Part shown: piece after piece, positions 51,387-60,278 of the stretch | Layout of the letters: each line of letters opens with the position of its first letter | How positions within the stretch are numbered: position 1 is the first letter of the stretch | Source: an uncultured Pelagibacteraceae bacterium | GTDB lineage: Bacteria > Pseudomonadota > Alphaproteobacteria > Pelagibacterales > Pelagibacteraceae | Length of the DNA: 64,000 nucleotides | Assembly (NCBI GenBank): GCA_902559395.1 | Contig: CACEHR010000006.1 | Span: 21,395-85,394 of the forward strand | Direction of reading: 5' to 3' | Program-made: the position numbers and the translations under genes | Notes under the pieces: generated by a model | What the model was told of the DNA's origin: nothing | The model's database searches: none | The model's input: the letters and a program-made list of their open reading frames with translations, nothing else

Positions 51387-51731
51387 ATGATTAAAGAGCA
51401 AATTACCTATAATGATTTTGATAAAGTAGATATTAGAATTGGTACTGTAATTTCTGTAAAAAAAAATGAAAAGGCGAGAAAGCCATCTTTAGTGGTTGAA
51501 GTTGATTTTGGAAGCGAAATTGGCATTAAACAATCTTCCGCTCAAATTACTCATTATTATAATGAGGAGAATTTAAAAGGAAAACAAGTTATTGCTGTTT
51601 GTAATTTTCCTGAAAAAAATATTGCTGGAATAGTTTCTCAAGTATTGGTTTTAGGAGCAATTGATGCCGATGGCAAAGTTACACTTGTTCATCCTTCTCA
51701 AAAAGCAGAAAACGGATTACCGATTGCTTAG
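51387..51731 (+). CDS. csaA: CsaA-like tRNA-binding domain protein
   Basis: A 114-aa small OB-fold protein of the CsaA family. The conserved blocks FDKVDIRIGTVISV (about 11-24), KQSSAQIT (about 48-55), GKQVIAVCNFPEKNIAGIVSQVLVLGA (in parts: VIAVCNFPEKNIAG and SQVLVLGA) and LVHPSQK match EMAP/CsaA tRNA-binding domains; the proteins have been linked to protein export chaperoning and RNA binding. It lies 2 nt before the LysE-like gene. Confidence 0.84.
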   Translation: MIKEQITYNDFDKVDIRIGTVISVKKNEKARKPSLVVEVDFGSEIGIKQSSAQITHYYNEENLKGKQVIAVCNFPEKNIAGIVSQVLVLGAIDADGKVTLVHPSQKAENGLPIA

Positions 51732-51733
51732 TA

Positions 51734-52327
51734 ATGCATCCTGAAATTCTTTCTATAACTTTATTCGGAATCGTTGCGGCATTCACTCCTGGACCTAATA
51801 ATTTTGTTGCTTTCTATTCTGGTTTCAATTTTGGTATTCTAAGAACACTACCGCATATAATTGGTGTAACTTTAGGATTTCCTTTTTTGTTGTTATGTTT
51901 AGCTCTAGGGCTGATAAACATTTTTAAGCTTTATCCTTTAATCCAAGAGATATTAAAATATTTAGGAACTCTATTTTTAATTTATTTAGCATATAAAATT
52001 TCTTTTTCAGGACCTTCTGATCAGGAAAATAAAAATAAAAATCCAATAAAGTTCCATGAAACTTTTATTTTTCAATTTTTAAATCCCAAAGGGGTTATTG
52101 CATCGATTATTATTGTTTCTACTTATATTAATCCAGGAGAAACCTTTGTAAGTTATACGACTCAAATTATCATTATGGCTTTAATTGTTTCGGTGACTAG
52201 TATAACTCTGTGGACTTTTTTAGGTAAATTTTTTAGGAAATTCGCGACAAATCAGAAATTTATTAATTACTTTAATTATGCTATGTCACTGCTTCTTTTA
52301 ACAAGCATAATAACTTTTTATTTATAA
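51734..52327 (+). CDS. LysE/RhtB-family amino-acid exporter
   Basis: A 197-aa protein with six membrane segments and the family start FTPGPNNFVAFYSGFNFG (about 17-34). LYLAYKI and QFLNPKGVIASIIIVSTY (about 113-130) are further matching blocks. Export of an amino acid or homoserine-type compound is expected. It abuts csaA and precedes acnA by 1 nt, so it shares transcription with acnA. Confidence 0.82.
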   Translation: MHPEILSITLFGIVAAFTPGPNNFVAFYSGFNFGILRTLPHIIGVTLGFPFLLLCLALGLINIFKLYPLIQEILKYLGTLFLIYLAYKISFSGPSDQENKNKNPIKFHETFIFQFLNPKGVIASIIIVSTYINPGETFVSYTTQIIIMALIVSVTSITLWTFLGKFFRKFATNQKFINYFNYAMSLLLLTSIITFYL

Positions 52328-52328
52328 T

Positions 52329-54998
52329 ATGACTCCAGGAAACAAAAATTCTTACAATTCATTAAAAAAAATTAAAGTTAATGGTAAAGAGTATAATTAT
52401 TATTCTTTAAATGAATCAGAAAAAAATGGACTTGAAGGAATAAATAAACTTCCAAAATCTCTAAAAGTTTTACTAGAAAATTTATTAAGATACGAAGACG
52501 ACTTAAGTGTAACGAAATCTCAAATAGAGGCGATTAAAAATTGGCTAAAAACTAAAAAATCTAAAACTGAAATTGCATATAGACCAGCAAGAGTTTTGCT
52601 TCAAGATTATACAGGAATACCTGCGGTTGCAGATTTAGCTGCAATGAGAGAAGCAGTCAAAGAAAAAAATAAAGATCCAAATACAATCAATCCATTATCT
52701 GCAGTTGATCTTGTAATTGATCACTCTGTACAAGTCGACCAATCTGCAAAAGCAGATTCTTTTGAAAAAAATGTCGATATAGAATTTGAGAGAAATGGTG
52801 AGAGATATTCTTTTTTAAAATGGGGACAACAGGCATTTGATAATTTTAGAATAGTTCCACCAGGAACAGGAATTTGTCACCAAGTAAATCTAGAATATTT
52901 ATCAAAAGTTGTTTGGTCAGAAGAATTTAAAGGGGAAAAATATCTTTTTCCAGATACTTTAGTTGGAACAGACAGTCATACAACAATGGTAAATGGCTTA
53001 TCTGTTTTAGGATGGGGTGTTGGAGGAATTGAAGCTGAAGCAGGAATGTTAGGTCAACCAATTTCTATGTTAATACCAGAAGTAATTGGTTTCGAAATGA
53101 AAAATAAATTGCCAGAAGGAACCACTGCAACAGATTTAGTTTTAACTGTTGTTAAAATGTTAAGAGATAAAGGTGTGGTTGGTAAGTTTGTTGAGTTTTA
53201 TGGAGAGGGTTTAAAAAATTTAACTCTTGCAGATAGAGCTACAATTGCAAACATGGCACCAGAATATGGTGCTACTTGTGGTTTTTTTCCTATCGATGAA
53301 GAAACATTAAAGTATTTAAAATTTTCTGGAAGAGATCAACAAACTGTTGATATCGTAGAAAATTATGCCAAGGAACAAGGTTTATGGGCGAGTAACGAGA
53401 TAGAATTTACTGACATTATATCTTTAGATATGTCCACAGTTGTACCAACTATTTCAGGACCAAAAAGACCACAAGACAAAGTTCTTTTAACAGATGCACC
53501 TAGTTCGTTTCAAAAAGTATTGCAGGAAGCTACAAATAAAAATGAAAAATCAATTTCAAAAGTAACAAATACAGATTATGAAATTAAAGATGGTTCAATA
53601 TTAATTGCAGCAATAACATCTTGTACAAACACTTCTAATCCAAATGTTCTAATTGGGGCTGGACTATTAGCAAAAAAAGCTATTGAAAAAGGTTTACAGG
53701 TTAAACCTTGGGTAAAAACTTCTTTAGCACCTGGGTCTCAAGTAGTTACAGACTATTTGGCAAAAGCTGGATTAAACACTTATTTAGATCAGCTTGGCTT
53801 TAATTTAGTTGGATATGGCTGTACTACTTGCATTGGAAATTCAGGACCACTTCCAGAAAATATTGTAGAAGCGATCCAAAAAGAAAATATTTATGCAGTT
53901 TCAGTTTTATCAGGAAATAGAAATTTCGAGGGAAGAATTTCTCCACATATAAAAGCTAACTATTTGGCTTCACCTCCACTTGTTGTTGCATATGCAATAG
54001 CTGGGCATATGGAAGTTGATTTGTACAAAGATCCTTTGGGAAAAGATAAAGAAGGAAAAGATGTATTTTTAAAAGATATTTGGCCTTCAAATAAAGAGAT
54101 AGAAGAAACTTTAAAAGATTCACTTAATGCTGAGATGTTTATACAAAGATACTCAAATGTTTCAGAGGGCCCAACTCAATGGCAAAAAATTAAAACTGAT
54201 AAAAGCAGTATCTATAATTGGGATGAGGGATCAACATATGTAAAAAAACCTCCGTTTTTTGACTCTTTAGCAGATAAACCAGAAGGATTTAAAGAAATTA
54301 AGGACGCAAGACCATTATTAATTTTAGGTGACATGGTTACTACTGACCATATATCGCCAGCTGGCAGTATTCAAAAAGATAGTCCAACTGGTGAATATTT
54401 CATGGAACACCAAATTTTACCTAAAGATTATAATTCATATGGTTCAAGAAGGGGTAACCATGAAGTTATGATGCGAGGAACTTTTGCAAATATAAGAATT
54501 AGAAATGAAATGGCTCCAGGTAAAGAGGGTGGTTTTACAAAATTATATCCAGAAGAAAAAGTTCTTCCTATATATGATGCAGTTGTTGAATATAAAAAAA
54601 GAGGAACAGATTTAGTAGTAATTGGTGGAAAAGAGTATGGAACTGGATCGTCTAGAGATTGGGCAGCTAAAGGAACAAAATTACTTGGAATAAAAGCAGT
54701 AATCGCAGAGAGTTTTGAAAGAATTCACCGATCTAATTTAATTGGAATGGGAATATTACCGTTACAATTTATCGAAGATCTAAATAGAAAAAATCTAAAA
54801 TTAATTGGTTCTGAATTAATTAGTATTCTAGATATAGAAAAGGGTGTTAATCCCTCAGATGAGGTGACAGTCGAAATCAAATATGCTTCTGGCGAAATAA
54901 AGAAAATTAAAACTTTATGCAGAATTGATACAAAAAATGAATTAGAGTATTATAAAAACGGAGGAATTCTACAGTACGTTTTAAGGAATATGATTTAG
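52329..54998 (+). CDS. acnA: Aconitate hydratase (AcnA)
   Basis: A TCA-cycle enzyme of 889 aa, citrate to isocitrate. The [4Fe-4S] cysteines are in AITSCTNTSNP (about 432-442) and GYGCTTCIGNSGPL (about 497-510). Substrate motifs include GTGICHQVNLEYL (about 178-190), GTDSHTTMVNGL (about 218-229), RNFEGRISP and GKEYGTGSSRDWAAKG (about 763-778). Length and order match AcnA/IRP-type rather than AcnB. A good marker of a complete TCA cycle. It is followed 2 nt later by the YfgM-like gene. Confidence 0.92.
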   Translation: MTPGNKNSYNSLKKIKVNGKEYNYYSLNESEKNGLEGINKLPKSLKVLLENLLRYEDDLSVTKSQIEAIKNWLKTKKSKTEIAYRPARVLLQDYTGIPAVADLAAMREAVKEKNKDPNTINPLSAVDLVIDHSVQVDQSAKADSFEKNVDIEFERNGERYSFLKWGQQAFDNFRIVPPGTGICHQVNLEYLSKVVWSEEFKGEKYLFPDTLVGTDSHTTMVNGLSVLGWGVGGIEAEAGMLGQPISMLIPEVIGFEMKNKLPEGTTATDLVLTVVKMLRDKGVVGKFVEFYGEGLKNLTLADRATIANMAPEYGATCGFFPIDEETLKYLKFSGRDQQTVDIVENYAKEQGLWASNEIEFTDIISLDMSTVVPTISGPKRPQDKVLLTDAPSSFQKVLQEATNKNEKSISKVTNTDYEIKDGSILIAAITSCTNTSNPNVLIGAGLLAKKAIEKGLQVKPWVKTSLAPGSQVVTDYLAKAGLNTYLDQLGFNLVGYGCTTCIGNSGPLPENIVEAIQKENIYAVSVLSGNRNFEGRISPHIKANYLASPPLVVAYAIAGHMEVDLYKDPLGKDKEGKDVFLKDIWPSNKEIEETLKDSLNAEMFIQRYSNVSEGPTQWQKIKTDKSSIYNWDEGSTYVKKPPFFDSLADKPEGFKEIKDARPLLILGDMVTTDHISPAGSIQKDSPTGEYFMEHQILPKDYNSYGSRRGNHEVMMRGTFANIRIRNEMAPGKEGGFTKLYPEEKVLPIYDAVVEYKKRGTDLVVIGGKEYGTGSSRDWAAKGTKLLGIKAVIAESFERIHRSNLIGMGILPLQFIEDLNRKNLKLIGSELISILDIEKGVNPSDEVTVEIKYASGEIKKIKTLCRIDTKNELEYYKNGGILQYVLRNMI

Positions 54999-55000
54999 TT

Positions 55001-55645
55001 ATGGACGAAGATTTATCAATTATAAATACCAATACTAGAAATGAAAAAATTAAGAATTTTTTTGTAAACAATAAAAATAAAATTATTTTAGGTATAATTA
55101 TTTTAATAATTATTATAGTAGGTGTTTTCAGTTACGATAAATATTTAATTAATAAAAAAAAAAATATCTCAGATAGTTATAATTCAATAATCATCGATTA
55201 TTCTGAAAAAACAAAAGAAAAAACAGCTAGCAGTCTGATTGAAATAATAAACAAGAAAGACCCAACTTATTCACCTTTATCTCTTTATTTCATCATTGAT
55301 AATAATCTTGTAAGTGATCAGTCCAAAATCAATTCATTATTTGATGTATTGATAAACGATACTTCATTAGACAGTGAGATTAACAACTTAATTATATACA
55401 AGAAGGCACTCTACAATGCAGATAACGCTCAAGAGGGTGATCTTTTAAATATGTTAAATCCACTGATCAATTCAAAAAGTGTCTGGAAATCACATTCTTT
55501 ATATTTAATGGCAGAATATTTTTATGTAAATAATCAAAAACAAAAAGCTAAAGAATTTTTCAACCAAATAATAGCTTTAGAAAATTCAAATCCAGATATA
55601 AGGCTTCAAGCAGAGAAAAGATTGAACAGAGACTTGAGTGAATAA
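55001..55645 (+). CDS. yfgM: YfgM-like membrane-anchored TPR protein
   Basis: A 214-aa protein with a short cytoplasmic start, one membrane helix (about 31-44, very Ile-rich) and a periplasmic helical part with TPR-like end (FYVNNQKQKAKEFFNQIIALE, shown here as FYVNNQKQKAKEFFNQ, about 176-191). The gene order to the BamB-like gene downstream (8-nt overlap) is that of yfgM-bamB in other bacteria, where YfgM links the Sec translocon with periplasmic chaperones. Sequence similarity is low, so the symbol rests on architecture and order. Confidence 0.65.
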   Translation: MDEDLSIINTNTRNEKIKNFFVNNKNKIILGIIILIIIIVGVFSYDKYLINKKKNISDSYNSIIIDYSEKTKEKTASSLIEIINKKDPTYSPLSLYFIIDNNLVSDQSKINSLFDVLINDTSLDSEINNLIIYKKALYNADNAQEGDLLNMLNPLINSKSVWKSHSLYLMAEYFYVNNQKQKAKEFFNQIIALENSNPDIRLQAEKRLNRDLSE

Positions 55646-56936
55646 AATAATTTTTACTTTCATTGTATTATTTTTTCTTAATAACTGTTCATTGAACGAA
55701 AACTCAAGAATTTGGAAAGACAAAGAAAATAAATTAGAAAAAGATAAAAAAATAACAAAAGTTTTTGCCGAAGAAAATTTAAGTGTTTCAGAATTTAATA
55801 GAGATTTAAAATTAGATCTATCATCAATAAAAATAAATAATAAAAATAATGAAAATCAAAATAATGTTGGTGTGCAAAATTACAAAGGTGAATTAACAAA
55901 AATTGGAAACTTTAAATTTTCAAAGCTAGAGGAGCTTAATCAATTAGATTTCAAACCGATTTTTCTGAAAAATGGGATTATATTTTTTGATAAAAAAGGC
56001 TCAATTATAAGGTATGATAGTAATCAGAAAATTATTTGGAAAAAAAATTATTATTCAAAAGCTGAAAAAAAACTAAGACCAAAGCTTAATTTTTTAGTAG
56101 ATGATCAAAATCTTTTAGTAACTGACAGTATAGCAAAATATTATTCTGTGAATATTAGTACTGGAGAATTAAATTGGTCAAAAAATAATGATTATCCGTT
56201 TAATTCAAATATTAAAAAGCATAAAGATAAAATATTTGTTATCGATTATAAAAATATATTGAGATGTTTTAAAATTGAAGATGGTTCTGAATGTTGGAAT
56301 TTGCAAACAGAGGACTCGTTTACAATTTCAAATATTAAATATTCTTTAATTATTCTAAACGATAATGTAATTTTCAATAATTCTGTAGGAGATATTACAG
56401 CTGTAGATATTGAAACTGGTTTAATTAGATGGCAATTACCAACTCAGAGCAGTTCGATAATAAATGAAACTTATAACTTTAAGACCTCTAAGCTAGTATC
56501 AGATGGAAATTCAATATTTTTTTCAAACAACAAAAACCAGTTTTATTCAATTGATTTAAAAACAGGAACCATAAACTGGATAAATGAAGTTAATTCTAAT
56601 TTAAAACCTATTTTGGTTGGAAATCTAATTTTCACAATCTCTAATGATGGTTATTTACATTTAATTGATAAAAATAAAGGCAATATAGTTCGAATTACAG
56701 ATCTATTTCTGAATTATAAAGATAAAAAAAGAAAAAAAATTTATCCTATGGGTTTTGCGATTGGAGAAAAAAATTTATTTTTAACTAACTCAGATGGCAA
56801 AATGATTATAGCCGGGATTGAGGATGGAAAAATAATAAAAATTGAAAAAGTTTCTGGTGGATTAGTCTCTGAACCGTTTATATTTAATAATAATTTATAT
56901 GTAGTAAAAAATGGTTCAATTTTACAATATAACTAA
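55638..56936 (+). CDS. bamB: BamB-like outer-membrane lipoprotein with PQQ-type beta-propeller
   Basis: A 432-aa lipoprotein. The signal peptide ends at a lipobox LNNC with Cys 17. The mature region starts with a low-complexity, Asn/Lys-rich linker (about 20-90), followed by PQQ-like propeller blades: INLSTGELNWSKN-type, DGSECWN, IETGLIRWQLP, LKTGTINWINEV, and a last DGYLHLIDKNKGNIV. It should be part of the BAM outer-membrane-protein assembly machine. The start is GTG 55638, overlapping the YfgM-like stop by 8 nt. No der (engA) gene follows, unlike in E. coli. Confidence 0.75.
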   Translation: MNKIIFTFIVLFFLNNCSLNENSRIWKDKENKLEKDKKITKVFAEENLSVSEFNRDLKLDLSSIKINNKNNENQNNVGVQNYKGELTKIGNFKFSKLEELNQLDFKPIFLKNGIIFFDKKGSIIRYDSNQKIIWKKNYYSKAEKKLRPKLNFLVDDQNLLVTDSIAKYYSVNISTGELNWSKNNDYPFNSNIKKHKDKIFVIDYKNILRCFKIEDGSECWNLQTEDSFTISNIKYSLIILNDNVIFNNSVGDITAVDIETGLIRWQLPTQSSSIINETYNFKTSKLVSDGNSIFFSNNKNQFYSIDLKTGTINWINEVNSNLKPILVGNLIFTISNDGYLHLIDKNKGNIVRITDLFLNYKDKKRKKIYPMGFAIGEKNLFLTNSDGKMIIAGIEDGKIIKIEKVSGGLVSEPFIFNNNLYVVKNGSILQYN

Positions 56937-56938
56937 AT

Positions 56939-57370
56939 ATGTTCTTAAAATTTTTAGAAAAAATTGGCAGAAAAAAAGTTGTATTAGATAGAGGACCTTC
57001 ACATCCTAATTTTAAAGAGGCAAAGCCTTGGATGAACCGTTACTATGTTTTGATGAGGTATCGACCTAAATGGTTTCCATTCAATATATTAATTCATGAG
57101 ATGCTAGCAGATGACCATGGAGAAGGAGTTCATAATCACACATTTCCTTATATCACTATAATTTTAAGAGGCGGTTATTGGGAAACATTAAGCACTGGCA
57201 AGTTTTGGCGTCCACCAGGGTATATTGGCTTTAGATCAGCAAATAATTTGCATCGAGTAGATTTGGAACCAGGAACCAAACCATTAACTTTATTTATCTC
57301 AGGTCCATTTGGGCTAAGGAAAGGACCAAGATCAGAGTATGGTATTGATTTTAAAACTAAAAAAAATTGA
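56939..57370 (+). CDS. Cupin-like protein of unknown function
   Basis: A 143-aa protein with a cupin-type beta-barrel pattern. A His-rich stretch EGVHNHTFPYITIILRGGYWE (in parts: EGVHNHTFPY and TIILRGGYWE, about 62-82) resembles a metal-binding motif, and NLHRVDLEPGTKPLTLFISG (about 97-116) resembles the second motif, with H98 as possible fourth ligand. No enzyme family is recognised. It lies between bamB and zapE, with a 1-nt TGATG overlap to zapE, and may function in cell-envelope or small-molecule sensing. Confidence 0.6.
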   Translation: MFLKFLEKIGRKKVVLDRGPSHPNFKEAKPWMNRYYVLMRYRPKWFPFNILIHEMLADDHGEGVHNHTFPYITIILRGGYWETLSTGKFWRPPGYIGFRSANNLHRVDLEPGTKPLTLFISGPFGLRKGPRSEYGIDFKTKKN

Positions 57371-58425
57371 TGCCAAAAAAATTTGAAAAAGAATTCACAT
57401 CTTATTGTGAAAATCAAAATTTAGAAGTTAATCCTAATCAAATCAAAGTTATTAAAAAATTAGAAGATTACCATAATAGTAATTACAAATCATTTTTTTC
57501 AAAATTATTTTACAAACAAAAAACTAAAAAAGGATTTTATTTATATGGTGGTGTAGGGGTTGGTAAAACAATGATTTTAAACTTCTTTTATGATCATCTT
57601 GAAGAAAAAAAATTAAAAAAGCATTTTAATGAATTTATGTTAGGTTTTCATGATTTTGTGCATGAACAAAAAGAAAATAATGAAGAAAATGTAATCAATC
57701 AATTTGTTAAAAATTTAAAATTAAAAGCTTCATTAATTTATTTTGATGAATTCCAAGTAACAAATATTGTAGATGCAATGATTTTAGGAAAACTATTTGA
57801 AAAAATATTTAAAGAAGATATTAAAATTATTCTTACTTCAAATACTAAAATTTCAGAACTTTACAAAGAAGGTCTCCAACGTGAACAATTTATACCTTTT
57901 ATAAAAATAATGGAAGATCAATCAATCGAGTATGAACTAAAAATTGAGGATGATTATAGAAAATCTAATGATAATCAAAAACAAAGGTATTTTTTTCCAC
58001 TTAATCAAGAAACCAATTTTAAGATTAACAAATTTTTTAGGACCATAACCAAGAACAAAAAACAATCTTCAATAAAAATTAATGTTAAGGGAAGAGAATT
58101 TAAAATAGAAAACTTTTATGAGGGAATTGTTAGATGTGACTTTAATCAACTTTGTGATCAGAATTTAGGAGCGGAGGATTATTTAGAAATAGTTAAAAAC
58201 TGTAAATTTATGGTAATAGATCAAATACCTCAATTTAATGATGTCAATTCAAATCAACAACAACGCTTTATCACTTTGTTAGATGTAATTTATGATAAAA
58301 ATATTTCATTAGCAGTTACAGCTGATTTAAATTTAGATCAATTTACCTCTTCAAGATTGTTAGAAAAACCATTTAAACGAACCATTAGTCGTTTGTATGA
58401 GCTTACATCGCAGGAGTATAATTAA
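57370..58425 (+). CDS. zapE: Cell-division ATPase ZapE (AFG1-like)
   Basis: A 351-aa AFG1/ZapE-type AAA ATPase. Walker A is GGVGVGKTMILNFF (about 55-68) and Walker B is ASLIYFDEFQVTNI (about 118-131), followed by LTSNTKISELYKEGLQREQFIPFI (in parts: TSNTKISELYKEGLQ and FIPFI), the block that is conserved in the family. ATG 57370 is preferred to a TTG 3 nt upstream because it forms a TGATG overlap. ZapE modulates Z-ring stability in E. coli. It is 1 nt apart from the yjbQ-like gene. Confidence 0.87.
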   Translation: MPKKFEKEFTSYCENQNLEVNPNQIKVIKKLEDYHNSNYKSFFSKLFYKQKTKKGFYLYGGVGVGKTMILNFFYDHLEEKKLKKHFNEFMLGFHDFVHEQKENNEENVINQFVKNLKLKASLIYFDEFQVTNIVDAMILGKLFEKIFKEDIKIILTSNTKISELYKEGLQREQFIPFIKIMEDQSIEYELKIEDDYRKSNDNQKQRYFFPLNQETNFKINKFFRTITKNKKQSSIKINVKGREFKIENFYEGIVRCDFNQLCDQNLGAEDYLEIVKNCKFMVIDQIPQFNDVNSNQQQRFITLLDVIYDKNISLAVTADLNLDQFTSSRLLEKPFKRTISRLYELTSQEYN

Positions 58426-58844
58426 TGAAACAAGAATTTTATAATCTTCAAATTAAGACTAATGGTCAAAAGTTATATGAGTTTACTAATGATACAATTC
58501 ATTGGATTGGTCAAAATAACTTTAAAAATGGTATTCTTAATTTAAGTATTCAGCACACAAGCGCCTCATTAATTGTTCAAGAAAATGCAGATCCAGATGT
58601 ACAAACAGATTTAATAAATTATTTTGATAAATTAGCTCCTATGGATAACAAACTATATGTTCATATTACGGAGGGAAAAGATGATATGCCTGCACATATT
58701 AAATCCGCATTAACAAATAATCAAATTTCTCTAAGTGTGAAAGATAGTGAATTGTTGCTTGGAACTTGGCAGGGCATATATTTATTTGAACACAGATTAG
58801 AGGCTCAAAAAAGAACTATAATTCATCATTTTATTGGAGAATAA
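58425..58844 (+). CDS. yjbQ: YjbQ/UPF0047 family protein
   Basis: A 139-aa member of the UPF0047 family, some of which show weak thiamine-phosphate-synthase activity. Signature blocks SIQHTSASLIVQENADPDVQ (about 44-63, includes His and Asp residues conserved in the family), DDMPAHIKSALTNNQISLSV (about 87-106) and GTWQGIYLFEHR (about 114-125) are present. Physiological role unclear. Its ATG overlaps the zapE stop, and it is the last gene of the plus-strand unit. Confidence 0.85.
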   Translation: MKQEFYNLQIKTNGQKLYEFTNDTIHWIGQNNFKNGILNLSIQHTSASLIVQENADPDVQTDLINYFDKLAPMDNKLYVHITEGKDDMPAHIKSALTNNQISLSVKDSELLLGTWQGIYLFEHRLEAQKRTIIHHFIGE

Positions 58845-58852
58845 AATTAAAT

Positions 58853-60274
58853 TTATTTTTTCTTCAAAGATTGAAACGCTTCTAGAGCTGCAGCTCTAGC
58901 TTTTTCATGAACAACAATAGGGCCCGGGTAATCTTTGCCAATAATTGTTTTTATGGCTTCTTGATACTTTAATTCCATTTCCCATGGTTTATGAATAAAT
59001 TTATTTGGAACATTTTTAAGTTCAGGAACCCATTTTTTTACATAATTGCCTTCTTTATCAAATTTTTCACCCTGAAGTATTGGATTGAATATTCTAAAAT
59101 AAGGTGCTGCATCTGCACCACAGCCAGCAACCCATTGCCATTGAGCAACATTATTTGCTTTATTAAAATCTAGTAGACAATTTCTAAAATGCTTCTCACC
59201 TTCAGTCCAATTAATTCTCAAATGTTTGACTAAAAATGAACCAACAACCATTCTAATTCTATTATGCATCCATCCAGTCTCATATAATTCTCTCATACCT
59301 GCATCGACAATAGGATAACCGGTCATTCCTTTTTTCCATGCTTTTAAGAATTTCTCATTTTTTACCCAAGGGAATTTATTAAATTCTTTTCTAAAATTTC
59401 CTTTTAAGAATTCAGGGAAATAATTAATTAAACTATGTGAAAACTCTCTCCAACCAAGCTCATTAATATATTTTCTATAACCAATTCCTTTTGATTTAAT
59501 TTCAGAACATTTTTTCCAAATACTGCCTACATGAATTTGGCCATGTTTGATGTAAGGAGATAATTTAGAGGTTCCTTCGATAGATGGTATATCTCGAGAA
59601 GTTCCATAATCCTTAATTTTATTTTCAATTAAATTTTTAAGTATTTTTTTTGATTCATTTTCTGAAACTTTCCAATATTTTTCAAATTTTTTATACCAAT
59701 TTTTTTTTGGTAAAATATCTATTGGTTCAATACATTTTTTAAAATATGTAATCTTTTTAATTTTCTTTTTAACAATATAATTTTTGCTTGGTGGTTGATT
59801 TAAATAAACTTGCTCCGCATTTCTCCAAAAAGGGGTAAACACTTTAAAGGGAGTCCCATCATTTTTTGTTATCTCTTGAAATTCATTTAAAATATTTCCT
59901 TTAAAATATTTATAATGTATTTCATTTTTAATAAATAAGTCACGTATTTTTTTTCCTTTAGCTATAACATCTGGCTCATAAATTTTATTCCAATAAACTG
60001 AAAGCTTATCCTTTTTATCAAATTTAGAAAAAATTTCTAATTCGTCACCTTTTACTATTTCAAGATTAATTTTATAATCTGATAATTCTTCTTTTAAAGT
60101 TTCTAGAGATTTAAAAACCCACCATTTTTGAGCTTCTCTTTTGTTATCAAAATCATTGTTATTATAAATATATAATGCAATTACATTATCATGATTTTGT
60201 GTAGCAAAAGATAAAGCAGGATTATTTTCAATTCTAAAATCCTCTCTTATCCAAAAGATACCTGTGCTACTCAT
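58853..60274 (-). CDS. phrB: Deoxyribodipyrimidine photolyase (class I CPD photolyase)
   Basis: A 473-aa DNA photolyase. The N-terminal alpha/beta domain starts FWIREDFRIENNPALSFA; the FAD-binding domain has GTSKLSPYIKHGQIHVG (about 233-249), ELGWREFSHSLI, GYPIVDAGMRELYETGWMHNRIRMVVGSFL (in parts: PIVDAGMRELYETGWMHN and RIRMVVGSFL), and NNVAQWQWVAGCGADAAPYFRIFNP (in parts: QWQWVAGCGAD and APYFRIFNP). It repairs UV-induced cyclobutane dimers with blue light, suited to a surface-ocean life. It lies 4 nt after the DpaL-like gene. Confidence 0.9.
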   Translation of the reverse strand: MSSTGIFWIREDFRIENNPALSFATQNHDNVIALYIYNNNDFDNKREAQKWWVFKSLETLKEELSDYKINLEIVKGDELEIFSKFDKKDKLSVYWNKIYEPDVIAKGKKIRDLFIKNEIHYKYFKGNILNEFQEITKNDGTPFKVFTPFWRNAEQVYLNQPPSKNYIVKKKIKKITYFKKCIEPIDILPKKNWYKKFEKYWKVSENESKKILKNLIENKIKDYGTSRDIPSIEGTSKLSPYIKHGQIHVGSIWKKCSEIKSKGIGYRKYINELGWREFSHSLINYFPEFLKGNFRKEFNKFPWVKNEKFLKAWKKGMTGYPIVDAGMRELYETGWMHNRIRMVVGSFLVKHLRINWTEGEKHFRNCLLDFNKANNVAQWQWVAGCGADAAPYFRIFNPILQGEKFDKEGNYVKKWVPELKNVPNKFIHKPWEMELKYQEAIKTIIGKDYPGPIVVHEKARAAALEAFQSLKKK

Positions 60275-60278
60275 TGGT

